From Ignavibacterium sp. (GTDB lineage: Bacteria > Bacteroidota > Ignavibacteria > Ignavibacteriales > Ignavibacteriaceae): 64,000 nt of DNA. A program made the translations under genes and the position numbers. Where the stretch lies: NCBI GenBank assembly GCA_018335755.1, contig JAGXRK010000044.1, positions 106,070 through 170,069 on the forward strand. Reading direction: 5' to 3'. Of the stretch, positions 8,400 to 15,791 are shown piece after piece. Under the pieces are notes generated by a model that was not told the DNA's origin, did not search any database, and saw only the letters and a list, made by a program, of their open reading frames with translations. Position 1 is the stretch's first letter. Each line of letters opens with the position of its first letter.

Positions 8400-9023
8400 A
8401 TGTCCTACTTAGAAAAACTCAAAAAACTGATCGGGGAAGAAGCTTTTAAAAAAGTTGAAGCTGATCTGAACGGCAAAGAACTGATCGTCAATGACGGCAC
8501 TTATATTCCGAAGGAGAAGTTCGATAAACTCAATGATGAGAAGAAGGATCTCCAGAAGGATAAGGATAAGCTGACCGGTGATCTGAAAACTGCCCAGGAC
8601 GACCTGAAGAAAGTTCAGGATGACAATAAGAAAGGCAAGAATTCTGTTGAAGAACAAATTGCCGAACTTAATAAGAAACTCCAGGACCAGGATTCGAAGA
8701 TTGCTGCAAAGGATAAAGAGCTTCAGCTTGCAAAGTATGAAGGTGTGTTGAAGGATGCACTTACAGAAGCCGGTGTTAAGAATCCGAAAAATCTTAAGCT
8801 GTTGATGAAAGAGTTTGATCTGGAAAAGGTTGAACTTGATGACAACGGAAAGATTAAAGGATTTGATGAATCGGTTAAGAAGCTTCAGGAAGATTACAAG
8901 CCATTATTCGGTGAAGAAAAATTTGGCGGTACTCCTCCCGGACAGGGAAAAGAAAATCAGAAGGAAGTTAAAGAACTTTCGACTGAAGAGTTTTTTGAGA
9001 GTGAGGTGTTTTGTAGTAAGTAA
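8400..9023 (+). CDS. Phage capsid scaffolding protein (GP20-like)
   Basis: Directs prohead assembly and is lost on maturation. The 207-aa protein is dominated by charged coiled coil (about residues 40-115, rich in K, D, E, Q), preceded by 'YLEKLKKLIGEEAFKKVEADLNG' and followed by 'LKDALTEAGVKNPKNLKLLMKEFDL'. This is the layout of the Phage_GP20 minor structural/scaffold family. The end after 'EKFGGTPPGQGK' is a flexible tail, as is usual. AAGGAG lies 9 bp before the ATG. It directly precedes the major capsid gene, as expected. Confidence 0.85.
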   Translation: MSYLEKLKKLIGEEAFKKVEADLNGKELIVNDGTYIPKEKFDKLNDEKKDLQKDKDKLTGDLKTAQDDLKKVQDDNKKGKNSVEEQIAELNKKLQDQDSKIAAKDKELQLAKYEGVLKDALTEAGVKNPKNLKLLMKEFDLEKVELDDNGKIKGFDESVKKLQEDYKPLFGEEKFGGTPPGQGKENQKEVKELSTEEFFESEVFCSK

Positions 9024-9052
9024 TCACAGTAATCAATTAACGGAGTTTAAAG

Positions 9053-9985
9053 ATGCCAACACTTAAAGAATTATCAGTAATGTATGCTAAAAAACAACCA
9101 AAGCAGGTTGATGCAATTACAGAAGATTCCCCGATTTTATCGATGCTTCCTTTTGAAGAAGCTTCGCACGATATGTGGAACGTTGCTGAAGAAGTTGAAT
9201 CGGTAACAGGACCGGGTTTTGTCGACCTGGATGCTGAACTTCCGATCGTCAACGTAGCAACAAAGCTGACCAAAAAAGACCTTTCAATTATGGGCGGGAT
9301 TGCCCAGGTTCCGGAAGATACTGCTCAGTTGAGCGGCGGAGCCCCACGGTACTTTTCTAAAAAAGAACCCTTGCTTTTAAGAAAATCAGGTGAGACAGCA
9401 GAAAAAGCGATCCTCTACAATATGATTCGTGTTCATGCACTTGCCGGAAGCAATAAGATTAATGCAGAAGGGTCAAGCAATGCGAATCACTCAATCTTAG
9501 CTGTAAGATTCGCAACCGGGGAATGTAATGGATTGTATAGTCCCAAAGGATTTGCGAACGGTGCTATGCTGGATGTGAAAGCATTCAACAACGGTGCCTT
9601 GATGGATCTCACTTATACAAGGAATGGTGCAACGGTTACTGTTCCGGGATACAAGATCCGTTACAAAGGTTACTTCGGTTTCCAAATATTGAGCAGCCGT
9701 GTGGTTGGGGTCATATACAATGTTGACAGAGTTTCTTCCACTAAAAAACTTCCAACCGCTACACAGATAGATGATCTGCTTGCAATGATCAGAGCGAATA
9801 ACAGTTCCACTTATCTGTTTATGCATCCCAAACTGCTTTCTAACTTAAAAGACATCAGAGGAGCCGGTAACAGAATAACTGTTAGCTCACCTGATATAAA
9901 TAACCCGGTTATCATCGATCGTTGGGACAGGATTCCAATTGTTACGTCCTACAACTTCCTCGATGCTGCCGAGGCTAACGTTTAA
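9053..9985 (+). CDS. Major capsid protein
   Basis: The main shell protein. This 310-aa product follows the scaffold gene and precedes a cement-like gene and the connector genes, which fixes its role by position. The sequence 'ITEDSPILSMLPFEEA' near the N terminus, 'RYFSKKEPLLLRKSGETAEKAILYNM' in the middle, and 'TYLFMHPKLLSNLKDIRG' with a terminal '(D)RIPIVTSYNFLDAAE' are typical of capsid proteins that lack a protease-cleaved propeptide. An HK97-type fold is expected from known relatives but cannot be read directly. Confidence 0.85.
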   Translation: MPTLKELSVMYAKKQPKQVDAITEDSPILSMLPFEEASHDMWNVAEEVESVTGPGFVDLDAELPIVNVATKLTKKDLSIMGGIAQVPEDTAQLSGGAPRYFSKKEPLLLRKSGETAEKAILYNMIRVHALAGSNKINAEGSSNANHSILAVRFATGECNGLYSPKGFANGAMLDVKAFNNGALMDLTYTRNGATVTVPGYKIRYKGYFGFQILSSRVVGVIYNVDRVSSTKKLPTATQIDDLLAMIRANNSSTYLFMHPKLLSNLKDIRGAGNRITVSSPDINNPVIIDRWDRIPIVTSYNFLDAAEANV

Positions 9986-10001
9986 GGAGGTGTGAAATAG
10001 T

Positions 10002-10439
10002 ATGGGATTAAATCAAGCAAACCAGGTAGATCTTAATGGTCTTTTAAGACAGGCTGAGGATTTCCTTGCGAAAGCTCAGACTTTGCCACAGAATACATCT
10101 GCTGATGGAAACGGCGGATCATTTCAGCTTTCCGACACAATTGCGTCTGTTGAAATAGTTGCGGTTGCCAATGAAGCGGTAGCTCTTGCAGATACCGAAA
10201 CATTGACAATTAAACTTCAGCAGTCAACCGACAATGGTGTTGCAGATGCATTCGCAGACCTTTTAACTCTTTTCACTTTGACCGCTGCTGGCGGGAATGG
10301 TGCGATAGCTGCAGGAACTGAGCTTGGAAGAGCCATTGTCCCTCTGGATGCAGAGAGATACATAAAAGCAGTCCTCGTAAGTGATGATGCAGCATTGACC
10401 GGCAAGGTTGATGTGTTCGCGGTTTATCTACCAAGATAA
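10002..10439 (+). CDS. Capsid cement/decoration protein, Bbp16-like
   Basis: A 145-aa Ala/Leu-rich protein. Its pattern 'LTIKLQQSTDNG...FADLLTLFT...AAGTELGRAIVPLDAERYIKAVLVS...GKVDVFAVYL' matches the beta-barrel cement proteins related to Bordetella phage Bbp16, which stabilise the shell at symmetry axes. Position directly after the major capsid gene supports this. An AAGGAGGTG site sits 8 bases before the ATG, the strongest ribosome binding site in the region, consistent with high copy number. A hairpin follows the stop codon. Confidence 0.72.
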   Translation: MGLNQANQVDLNGLLRQAEDFLAKAQTLPQNTSADGNGGSFQLSDTIASVEIVAVANEAVALADTETLTIKLQQSTDNGVADAFADLLTLFTLTAAGGNGAIAAGTELGRAIVPLDAERYIKAVLVSDDAALTGKVDVFAVYLPR

Positions 10440-10458
10440 ACTTTAGGAAAATATGTTC

Positions 10459-10482
10459 TGAGGGATTCGTGAGGATCCCTCA
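10459..10482 (+). terminator. Perfect 8-bp stem-loop after the cement gene
   Basis: TGAGGGAT (10459-10466) pairs perfectly with ATCCCTCA (10475-10482) around an 8-nt loop, between the cement protein and the first connector gene. There is no T tract, so it may be a weak terminator or an mRNA-stabilising/processing element. Either would help keep capsid and cement transcripts more abundant than downstream connector transcripts. Confidence 0.45.
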
Positions 10483-10503
10483 TAATTAATTAAAGGGATT
10501 GCG

Positions 10504-11046
10504 ATGCCGATTACCACTAAAGAGGAAGTGAAAGAACTTCTGCAGATTCCGGCGGCGGATACATCAAAGGATATCCTTATTGATTCGCTGATTGTAAAGG
10601 TTCAGGATTTTATCATTCGAAGGATAAACAATTTTGCTGTTCCGTATGTTTATGCTGAATGCTACGGTTTAACCTTCACGGCAAGCGACAAATCCATCAA
10701 TAGCAACAGCCAGCAATTCTTAGAATCCGGATTAGACCAGGGCAATAACATTCTTGTAAGTGGTACCTATCAAAACAACAAGCTTTTCAGCATCGCTACC
10801 ATAACCGATAATAAAATTACCGTTAACGAAACTGTTGTAAATGAGGAAAGCAGCCTGCGTGTGATTATTCACAAAGTTGAATTTACAGAGGATATAAAAC
10901 TTGCAACTGCCGATTTTATTGCGTTCAAAATGAACAAAGAAAAAACGGTTAAAAGCAGATCCCTGGGAGATCACTCAGAAAGCTTCTTTACTCAACAGGA
11001 AATGCTTGCTGAGTTTTCATCATTCAGAAAGCTTCAGTGGGATTAA
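10504..11046 (+). CDS. Head-tail connector / DNA packaging protein (gp6/gp15-like)
   Basis: The first adaptor ring below the portal. The N-terminal segment 'TTKEEVKELLQIPAADTSKDILIDSLIVKVQDFIIRRINNF' is the helical bundle typical of HK97 gp6/SPP1 gp15 connectors. The remaining part of the 180 aa has an inserted beta-rich region (residues about 60-120) before a C-terminal helix 'IKLATADFIAFKMNKEK'. The insertion makes it longer than the roughly 100-aa standard form; such insertions of small beta domains are common in phage structural proteins. GGG-rich Shine-Dalgarno 'AAAGGGATTGCG' precedes the ATG. Confidence 0.75.
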   Translation: MPITTKEEVKELLQIPAADTSKDILIDSLIVKVQDFIIRRINNFAVPYVYAECYGLTFTASDKSINSNSQQFLESGLDQGNNILVSGTYQNNKLFSIATITDNKITVNETVVNEESSLRVIIHKVEFTEDIKLATADFIAFKMNKEKTVKSRSLGDHSESFFTQQEMLAEFSSFRKLQWD

Positions 11047-11047
11047 A

Positions 11048-11431
11048 ATGGGCATCGAAACTTACTGGGTAACAGGATTTGAAGTTAAACGGGTTACAAA
11101 GGTTGATGACGGTGCGGGAAGCTGGACAGAGCAGCTTGCTAAGGTTGTTGACACAGCTGGAAGATTGCGACCGTTAAACGGAAATGAAATCCTGGGGAAT
11201 GAAAAATTAAATCTGATAACGAGTCACAGGTTTTATTGTCCGATAATAGATGTTGTTGAAGGCGACTACATCTATGACACTGTTAAGCCTAGATTATTCG
11301 AAGTGAAGTTTATAAAAAATCCGATGGATATGGATGATCACCTGGAAATTGATTGTCTGTTTAAGAAGGATCATCAGGCATTCACTCCAGTTCCAATACC
11401 ACCGGAAGAAGATCTGGAAGAAGAAGAATAG
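11048..11431 (+). CDS. Head closure / head-tail joining protein (SPP1 gp16-like)
   Basis: A 127-aa small beta-barrel candidate for the stopper ring that seals the packaged head. Features supporting the family are the size, the central 'LRPLNGNEILGNEKLNLITSHRFYCP' segment, 'YIYDTVKPRLFEVKFIKNP', and the place between the connector and the tail completion genes. I use the ATG at 11048, one base after the previous stop codon (TTAAAATG), rather than an upstream alternative that would overlap the connector by 40 bp. The C-terminal tail is strongly acidic (DLEEEE). Confidence 0.7.
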   Translation: MGIETYWVTGFEVKRVTKVDDGAGSWTEQLAKVVDTAGRLRPLNGNEILGNEKLNLITSHRFYCPIIDVVEGDYIYDTVKPRLFEVKFIKNPMDMDDHLEIDCLFKKDHQAFTPVPIPPEEDLEEEE

Positions 11432-11441
11432 TGAAAAAGGT

Positions 11442-12128
11442 TTGTTCATCTACCACAACAACAGGTTAAGTGTTAAGTGCGACCGCTGTAAATGTGTCGT
11501 ATTCGATTATCCAACTTTGGGGTTTGTTCAGGCAATGAAGGATAAAGAGTTTGTTTGTGCCGGATGCAGAGAGAAGGAGTCTGTTAAACCGGTTGAGGAA
11601 ATTGAAGCAGAGCGCAGCGATTCAAAAAGGAAAAGCAATCAGCAGCATTATCAGAAAAATAAAGAGTTTATAAAATTCAAAACTAAAATGAGAAGGAACA
11701 AAATGAAAAATTTAATCTTACAATCCTGCATCCTTGCAATCCTGGTAATGGGATTTATCCAGGCTCAGCCCGTTCAGGTTAAATATTATCCCTCAACGGT
11801 AAGGATGAGTTGGGATATTGATACAACCGGGGATGTATCTGAATATTACATTTTCTATGTGCAGGGTGAAGATACCAATACAATTAAAACAGTTTCCGGT
11901 ATGATAGACGGCGCTGATTATGATGATGTGTGGGGCTGGCGTTTCGCATCCACAATTTACAACCATTACAATCTTGAGATAAGGAAATTTCCAACGCCGG
12001 TTAATCATTACTGGGTTCGTGTCGGAATTGTGGCAGTTGGTTTCAATGGGCAAAAAAGTCCGCTGAGGGTATCACGCTTTATCAGAGTCAGAAATATTCC
12101 TATACCCGGTATCATCAAGTTAGACTAA
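11442..12128 (+). CDS. Zinc-ribbon reading frame that runs into the next secreted protein
   Basis: Downstream of the head-closure stop an open frame encodes a compact zinc ribbon, C-x2-C ('KCDRCKC') and C-x2-C ('FVCAGCREKE') about 30 residues apart, followed by a charged linker. The frame has no stop before the signal-peptide gene at 11704, so it could yield one 228-aa protein with an internal hydrophobic segment, or the ribbon could be a small protein whose own end has been lost. The best start is a TTG at 11442; no ATG is available and the Shine-Dalgarno spacing is poor. Function is unknown; small zinc ribbons like this in phages are often regulatory or Com-like. Confidence 0.4.
   Translation: MFIYHNNRLSVKCDRCKCVVFDYPTLGFVQAMKDKEFVCAGCREKESVKPVEEIEAERSDSKRKSNQQHYQKNKEFIKFKTKMRRNKMKNLILQSCILAILVMGFIQAQPVQVKYYPSTVRMSWDIDTTGDVSEYYIFYVQGEDTNTIKTVSGMIDGADYDDVWGWRFASTIYNHYNLEIRKFPTPVNHYWVRVGIVAVGFNGQKSPLRVSRFIRVRNIPIPGIIKLD
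11704..12128 (+). CDS. Secreted prophage protein with a fibronectin III-like fold
   Basis: From the ATG at 11704, with AAGGA 7 bp upstream, the 141-aa product begins with a clear signal peptide (MKNLILQSCILAILVMGFIQAQ). The mature part reads 'VRMSWDIDTTGDVSEYYIFYVQGEDT...HYWVRVGIVAVGFNGQKSPLRVSRFI', the strand and W/Y pattern of a fibronectin type III domain. A secreted single-domain protein between head and lysis genes is unusual; it might be a lysogenic-conversion or cell-surface factor. The same frame is open upstream through a zinc ribbon, so its true start needs mapping. Confidence 0.6.
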
Positions 12129-12144
12129 AATTTTCGGAGAATTG

Positions 12145-12474
12145 ATGGACGATACTGAAGTTTTGCAACAACTTGTAAACGATGTAAAACAATTAACTAT
12201 GGACGTACAGGATTTGAAACACAGTTTAAACTATGTAACAATAAATAACGGTGGCGGAATACCGATAAAATTCCGCAGAGAAGATTTTTATCAGCGATTG
12301 TATCAAAAACCAAATAGGAAAGATTTAGAGTTGTTAGAATCTCAAACAACTGAGAGGATTGCTAAAATGATAAAGAATGCACCGATAAACTCATTAAGAG
12401 TAATTGCACGTGACCTAACGCTTATTGGCGGTATGGTTACAATCTTGCTCAAACTATTTGGCGTGTTGCCATAA
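12145..12474 (+). CDS. Coiled-coil protein with C-terminal membrane anchor (XhlA-like lysis accessory)
   Basis: A 109-aa protein with an N-terminal heptad-like helix ('LQQLVNDVKQLTMDVQDLKHSL') and one C-terminal membrane segment ('VIARDLTLIGGMVTILLKLFG'). This topology matches haemolysin XhlA-type proteins found beside holins. GGAG lies 7 bp before the ATG. It opens a run of four genes that look like a lysis cassette. Assignment is by topology and context, not by a conserved motif. Confidence 0.55.
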   Translation: MDDTEVLQQLVNDVKQLTMDVQDLKHSLNYVTINNGGGIPIKFRREDFYQRLYQKPNRKDLELLESQTTERIAKMIKNAPINSLRVIARDLTLIGGMVTILLKLFGVLP

Positions 12475-12489
12475 GAAAAGGATATCCTT

Positions 12490-12882
12490 ATGGAAGATAA
12501 AATAATTCAATATGCATTTGAACATCCGGTATTGGTTTCGATAATTATTCCGATTGTGCTCGGAGTAATTGCATCGTTCGTGAGCGAAGGAATACAGCGT
12601 AGTTTTTTCTCTGACGAATGGATAAACCAGATAACTGTTGAAAAACAACAAAGAGCAGCAATTGTTTTCAGACTTATTACCCTGGCAGTTGCATTAATTT
12701 TGGCGGTGCTTGCCCTGGCTGTACTTGTTTCTGGAGGAGTAATTAATTCCTGGGCTCTTGGCGGGTTGTTTATTTTGTTGAATGCATCTGTCCCATTTGC
12801 TTTTTACCATCTCAAAGGTCGTGTTCTGGTCGAACTCATAATTAACAAGTTATTCAGCAAGGTGAAAAAAGTTAAGATATGA
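12490..12882 (+). CDS. Putative holin
   Basis: A 130-aa integral membrane protein with three hydrophobic segments (about residues 15-32, 60-82 and 85-107) and a basic C terminus ('FSKVKKVKI'). Its end overlaps the endolysin start by 4 bp, the usual holin-endolysin arrangement. Holins form the timed membrane lesion that releases or activates the endolysin. There is no sequence motif to name a holin family; the call rests on topology, size and neighbour. Confidence 0.65.
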   Translation: MEDKIIQYAFEHPVLVSIIIPIVLGVIASFVSEGIQRSFFSDEWINQITVEKQQRAAIVFRLITLAVALILAVLALAVLVSGGVINSWALGGLFILLNASVPFAFYHLKGRVLVELIINKLFSKVKKVKI

Positions 12883-13403
12883 GTAAGAAGCTTAAATATC
12901 TGGTGTGGCATTGCACTGCAACTCCTGAGGGAAGGTTTGTCGGACCGGATGATATTATCCGCTGGCATAAAGCTAAACCTCCTCAGGGCAGAGGGTGGGA
13001 TCGTGTCGGATATTCAAAGCTTGTAATGCTCGATGGAACTATTCACAGTTTCGTTGATGAGAATGGTGATGATATTGTTGATCCCTGGGAAGTAACCTAC
13101 GGAGTTGCAGGAATCAATTCTATCTCACGTCATTATTGTTACGTTGGCGGACTTGATAAAGATACTTTTCAGCCCAAAGATACCCGGACTCCTGAGCAGC
13201 TAATATCTATGCGGTTCTTAACAAAAGTGTTCCTGCTTAAGTATTTACACTTAGATGTTGAAGTTAAGGGTCATTATCATTTTGCCAAAAAAGCATGTCC
13301 CTGTTTCGATGTCGAGGATTGGTTAAAAAAAGAAAAAGAAATCGATCACTTAATTAAGCTGATTGGAGAAACTCAATTCAGAGGATTGGACAATGCAGGT
13401 TAA
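12879..13403 (+). CDS. Endolysin, N-acetylmuramoyl-L-alanine amidase (T7 lysozyme type)
   Basis: Cleaves the amide bond between N-acetylmuramic acid and the stem peptide at the end of the lytic cycle. The 174-aa protein has the amidase_2/T7 lysozyme core: H11 in 'WHCTATP', a central histidine in 'GHYHFAKKACPCF' (H132), and K138/C140 in 'KACP', matching the zinc ligands and catalytic lysine of T7 lysozyme. It has no signal peptide, so export depends on the upstream holin. It overlaps both the holin and the following spanin-like gene. Confidence 0.88.
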   Translation: MSKKLKYLVWHCTATPEGRFVGPDDIIRWHKAKPPQGRGWDRVGYSKLVMLDGTIHSFVDENGDDIVDPWEVTYGVAGINSISRHYCYVGGLDKDTFQPKDTRTPEQLISMRFLTKVFLLKYLHLDVEVKGHYHFAKKACPCFDVEDWLKKEKEIDHLIKLIGETQFRGLDNAG

Positions 13404-14049
13404 GGATGCAATAACATTTCTGATAATAGTTGTATTGGTTTTTTTCTTATTCCTTTCTAAATGCGGAAATGATGTAGTAATTGTTCCTCCGGACGAGGAA
13501 AAGATCAAGCAGCTAGAAGTTGAGATTGCTGAGCGTGAAAAAGAAATAAATGTATTAAAGAATGAACGTGATCAGCTACTGGAAAGTAACCAGCAAATAA
13601 AAATAATTACTGTTGAAGCAACTGAAAAAATTGACAGCTCAATTGCTAAAGATTCTGCAAATGCAATTTCAGAGTACAGGAAAGCTTTACTGCTGTTTGA
13701 AGATATACCTAACAATACGGATCTGTTAACCTTTCGGGAGATCGGGCTTGGTTCAAAGATTATCACAGAAGCTTACGGAATGAAGCTGCGAATTAATAAC
13801 TATGAAGCTGCCTTACAAAAAGAAAAGCAGATCAGTGAAAATTATATGCTGAAGGGAGAAGCATACCGGAATATAATTTCTGAAATGAGCGGAAGAGCTG
13901 AGTATTACCAGGCTATGTATGGCAAGACTCAATCATTCTGGTACGATAGGTTCGTTGTAGTTGCTGGTCTGGGAATAGGTTACAGCGGTAATGAATTTGT
14001 TCCGGTGTTTGGAATTACTGTCGGTGTGAAAATTTGGGGATCGAAGTAA
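13393..14049 (+). CDS. Spanin-like membrane-anchored coiled-coil protein
   Basis: A 218-aa product starting inside the endolysin 3' end, with AGAGG 8 bp before the ATG. It has one N-terminal hydrophobic segment ('AITFLIIVVLVFFLFLSKCG'), then a long periplasmic coiled coil (about residues 35-75) and helical region, then a C-terminal hydrophobic hairpin-like end ('VVVAGLGIGYSGNEF...FGITVGVKIW'). Both ends are membrane-compatible, as needed to bridge inner and outer membranes during lysis. A cysteine follows the N-terminal segment, but the lysine before it is a poor lipobox. Role inferred from position after holin and endolysin. Confidence 0.55.
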   Translation: MQVKDAITFLIIVVLVFFLFLSKCGNDVVIVPPDEEKIKQLEVEIAEREKEINVLKNERDQLLESNQQIKIITVEATEKIDSSIAKDSANAISEYRKALLLFEDIPNNTDLLTFREIGLGSKIITEAYGMKLRINNYEAALQKEKQISENYMLKGEAYRNIISEMSGRAEYYQAMYGKTQSFWYDRFVVVAGLGIGYSGNEFVPVFGITVGVKIWGSK

Positions 14050-14050
14050 A

Positions 14051-14464
14051 GTGGAGTGGAACGCTGATAAAATATCGAAGTTAGTTAAACAATATTATTC
14101 AGATAAGATGGAAGTTGCCTGTGAGCTGCTTGAAACCGATATGAAAGAAAAAACTTCAGGTGCTCAGGGACCGGAACTGAAAGCGGTAGATCTTGGAAAT
14201 TATCTGAACAGTTTTACTCATAAAGTTATTGAAGGCGATGATGAAGTTGTTGGCTTGGTTGCTAACTCAGCTGACTATGCACCATACATTGAATTTGGTA
14301 CCGGAGAATTAGCAGAGAGCGGAGATGGAAGAAAGGGTGGTTGGTACTATAAGGATCCCGAAGGTAACTGGCACTTTACCCTGGGAATGAGACCGAGACC
14401 AATAATGAGGGCTGCTCTAATAGAAAAGAAACAAGAAATTTTAGAATTATTTAGAAACAATTAA
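14051..14464 (+). CDS. Tail completion protein, HK97 gp10-like
   Basis: The 137-aa protein carries the HK97 gp10 family signature: a helical N terminus followed by 'GLVANSADYAPYIEFGTGELA' and a C-terminal 'MRPRPIMRAALIEKKQEILELF'. Members connect the head-proximal end of the tail to the neck. A GTG start is used just after the spanin-like stop. The gene lies after the lysis cassette, showing that the lysis genes split the head-to-tail connector run. Confidence 0.85.
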   Translation: MEWNADKISKLVKQYYSDKMEVACELLETDMKEKTSGAQGPELKAVDLGNYLNSFTHKVIEGDDEVVGLVANSADYAPYIEFGTGELAESGDGRKGGWYYKDPEGNWHFTLGMRPRPIMRAALIEKKQEILELFRNN

Positions 14465-14465
14465 A

Positions 14466-14897
14466 ATGATTTTCATAATAATCACAACAGCATTTCTGAT
14501 TTTTTTTGCAATGTTCCTAAGGTCATTGGTTCATCAACTGAACTTTAATTATCCAAGGACTAGGGAAAGAATAAAACGAGTGTTCGGAGTTGATATTGAT
14601 GATCAGTGGTGGAATCCTGCTTTGTCCTGGAAAAATAAATATACCATCAAATGGACGATTGACATTTTCGGTTTCAGATGGATAACAAAAGTAATGGTAC
14701 AGTTTTCAGATGCTTTCCACACACTCAACACAATAGAGCTGGGTTGCTATGATCTGATCATATCAATATTACTTGTATCAAATTTTGGTTTAGCGTGGTG
14801 GTGGACAATAATAATATTTCTGTTTATCGGTCTGGCTTTAATGGGCGGAGTGTTCGCAATTGCTTACGATAATTTATGGCAGGAAAATAAAAAGTGA
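14466..14897 (+). CDS. Prophage integral membrane protein of unknown function
   Basis: A 143-aa protein with an N-terminal membrane segment ('IIITTAFLIFFAMFL'), a soluble tryptophan-rich stretch ('DDQWWNPALSWKNKYTIKWTIDIFGFRW'), and two C-terminal membrane segments. It sits between two tail completion genes with 1-bp and 4-bp junctions, so it is co-translated with morphogenesis genes. A structural role is unlikely for a membrane protein; superinfection exclusion or lysogenic conversion are possibilities, neither supported by a motif. Confidence 0.6.
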   Translation: MIFIIITTAFLIFFAMFLRSLVHQLNFNYPRTRERIKRVFGVDIDDQWWNPALSWKNKYTIKWTIDIFGFRWITKVMVQFSDAFHTLNTIELGCYDLIISILLVSNFGLAWWWTIIIFLFIGLALMGGVFAIAYDNLWQENKK

Positions 14898-15346
14898 TAC
14901 CCGAATTAAGAACAGCAATTGTAACGATAGGTAAAACGATTACAGGCTTGTCAAACAGATTTTATTGGCTGGAAGCTCCCAGGGATACTGAATATCCTTA
15001 CGCAGTGCTTTCAACTTATGGAAATCCTCAGAGCAGGGACACAGCAACAAAGTTTGAAGAAGTTTACATCAACATAAGTTATTATGATAAGAGTGCTGCA
15101 GGTGTTGAGACAATTGCAGCATCCGGCCGAAGTAAGTTTGATGATTCGGAGAGTTCATTTTTATTAATAGAAAACAAGGTCGACAGGATCGAACGATTAA
15201 ACAGCAGAGACGGAAAAATTGATAAAGTTTTTATGATCTCAGATCAATACAAAATAGAATTAACAAAAGGTAATAGCGAAATTTACCTTTTTACCGCAGA
15301 TGATAACTTTTTTGTTACTTCTGCTGATGAATACATTCTTGTTTAG
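14894..15346 (+). CDS. Tail terminator / minor tail protein candidate
   Basis: A 150-aa protein with GTG start overlapping the previous stop. The N-terminal part 'NRFYWLEAPRDTEYPYAVLSTYGNP' and 'EEVYINISYYDKSAAGVETIAA' resemble DUF3168/gpU-like tail terminators, which cap the tail tube and fix its length. Its location just upstream of the tail tube gene supports this. The C-terminal strand-rich end ('EIYLFTADDNFFVTSADEYILV') is an extension of unknown role. Confidence 0.6.
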   Translation: MIPELRTAIVTIGKTITGLSNRFYWLEAPRDTEYPYAVLSTYGNPQSRDTATKFEEVYINISYYDKSAAGVETIAASGRSKFDDSESSFLLIENKVDRIERLNSRDGKIDKVFMISDQYKIELTKGNSEIYLFTADDNFFVTSADEYILV

Positions 15347-15357
15347 GAGACTTCTTT

Positions 15358-15753
15358 ATGGGTAAATATATTTCAAAATACACGGGTCAAGAGATAGATG
15401 AAAAACTTAGACCTTATAAAGTTTACACAGCTTTGCTCACACAAATAGGAATTGATGACCCTGTTGCTGTAGTATTTGAAAATACATTAGGTGGTGATAT
15501 TGTTTGGGCAAGAACTTCTCAAGGCTATTATGAAGGAGTTTTAGCTGATGCTTTTACAGAAAATAAAACATTTTTTTTAGTCACATCTAATAATGTAAAT
15601 TATGATACTTCAATAAAGCAAATGTCTTGTGTATGGAATACTACTTCTAAAATAGTAGTTCTTAATGGAATTATAGATTATGATGGTGGGTTTAATGGTG
15701 GTAATTATTATGACTATTGGAAGTATTTTATTGAAATTCGAGTTTATGACTAA
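15358..15753 (+). CDS. Unknown prophage tail-region protein (inserted gene)
   Basis: A 131-aa protein whose start 'YISKYTGQEIDEKL' resembles the short repeat-like motifs at the bases of phage fibre or baseplate proteins, and whose end 'KYFIEIRVYD' is a strand motif common in phage receptor-binding components. The codons are richer in A and T than in the neighbouring tail tube gene, which suggests independent acquisition. Function unknown; a tail-decorating or fibre-related role is a guess. Confidence 0.5.
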   Translation: MGKYISKYTGQEIDEKLRPYKVYTALLTQIGIDDPVAVVFENTLGGDIVWARTSQGYYEGVLADAFTENKTFFLVTSNNVNYDTSIKQMSCVWNTTSKIVVLNGIIDYDGGFNGGNYYDYWKYFIEIRVYD

Positions 15754-15791
15754 TAAAAATTAAACAAAAAACAAAACTATAGGAGATTATC

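Noticed and set aside
11334..11441. Upstream part of the long open frame as a gene start
   Set aside because: It lies inside the head-closure gene in another frame, is rich in basic residues and has no ribosome binding site.
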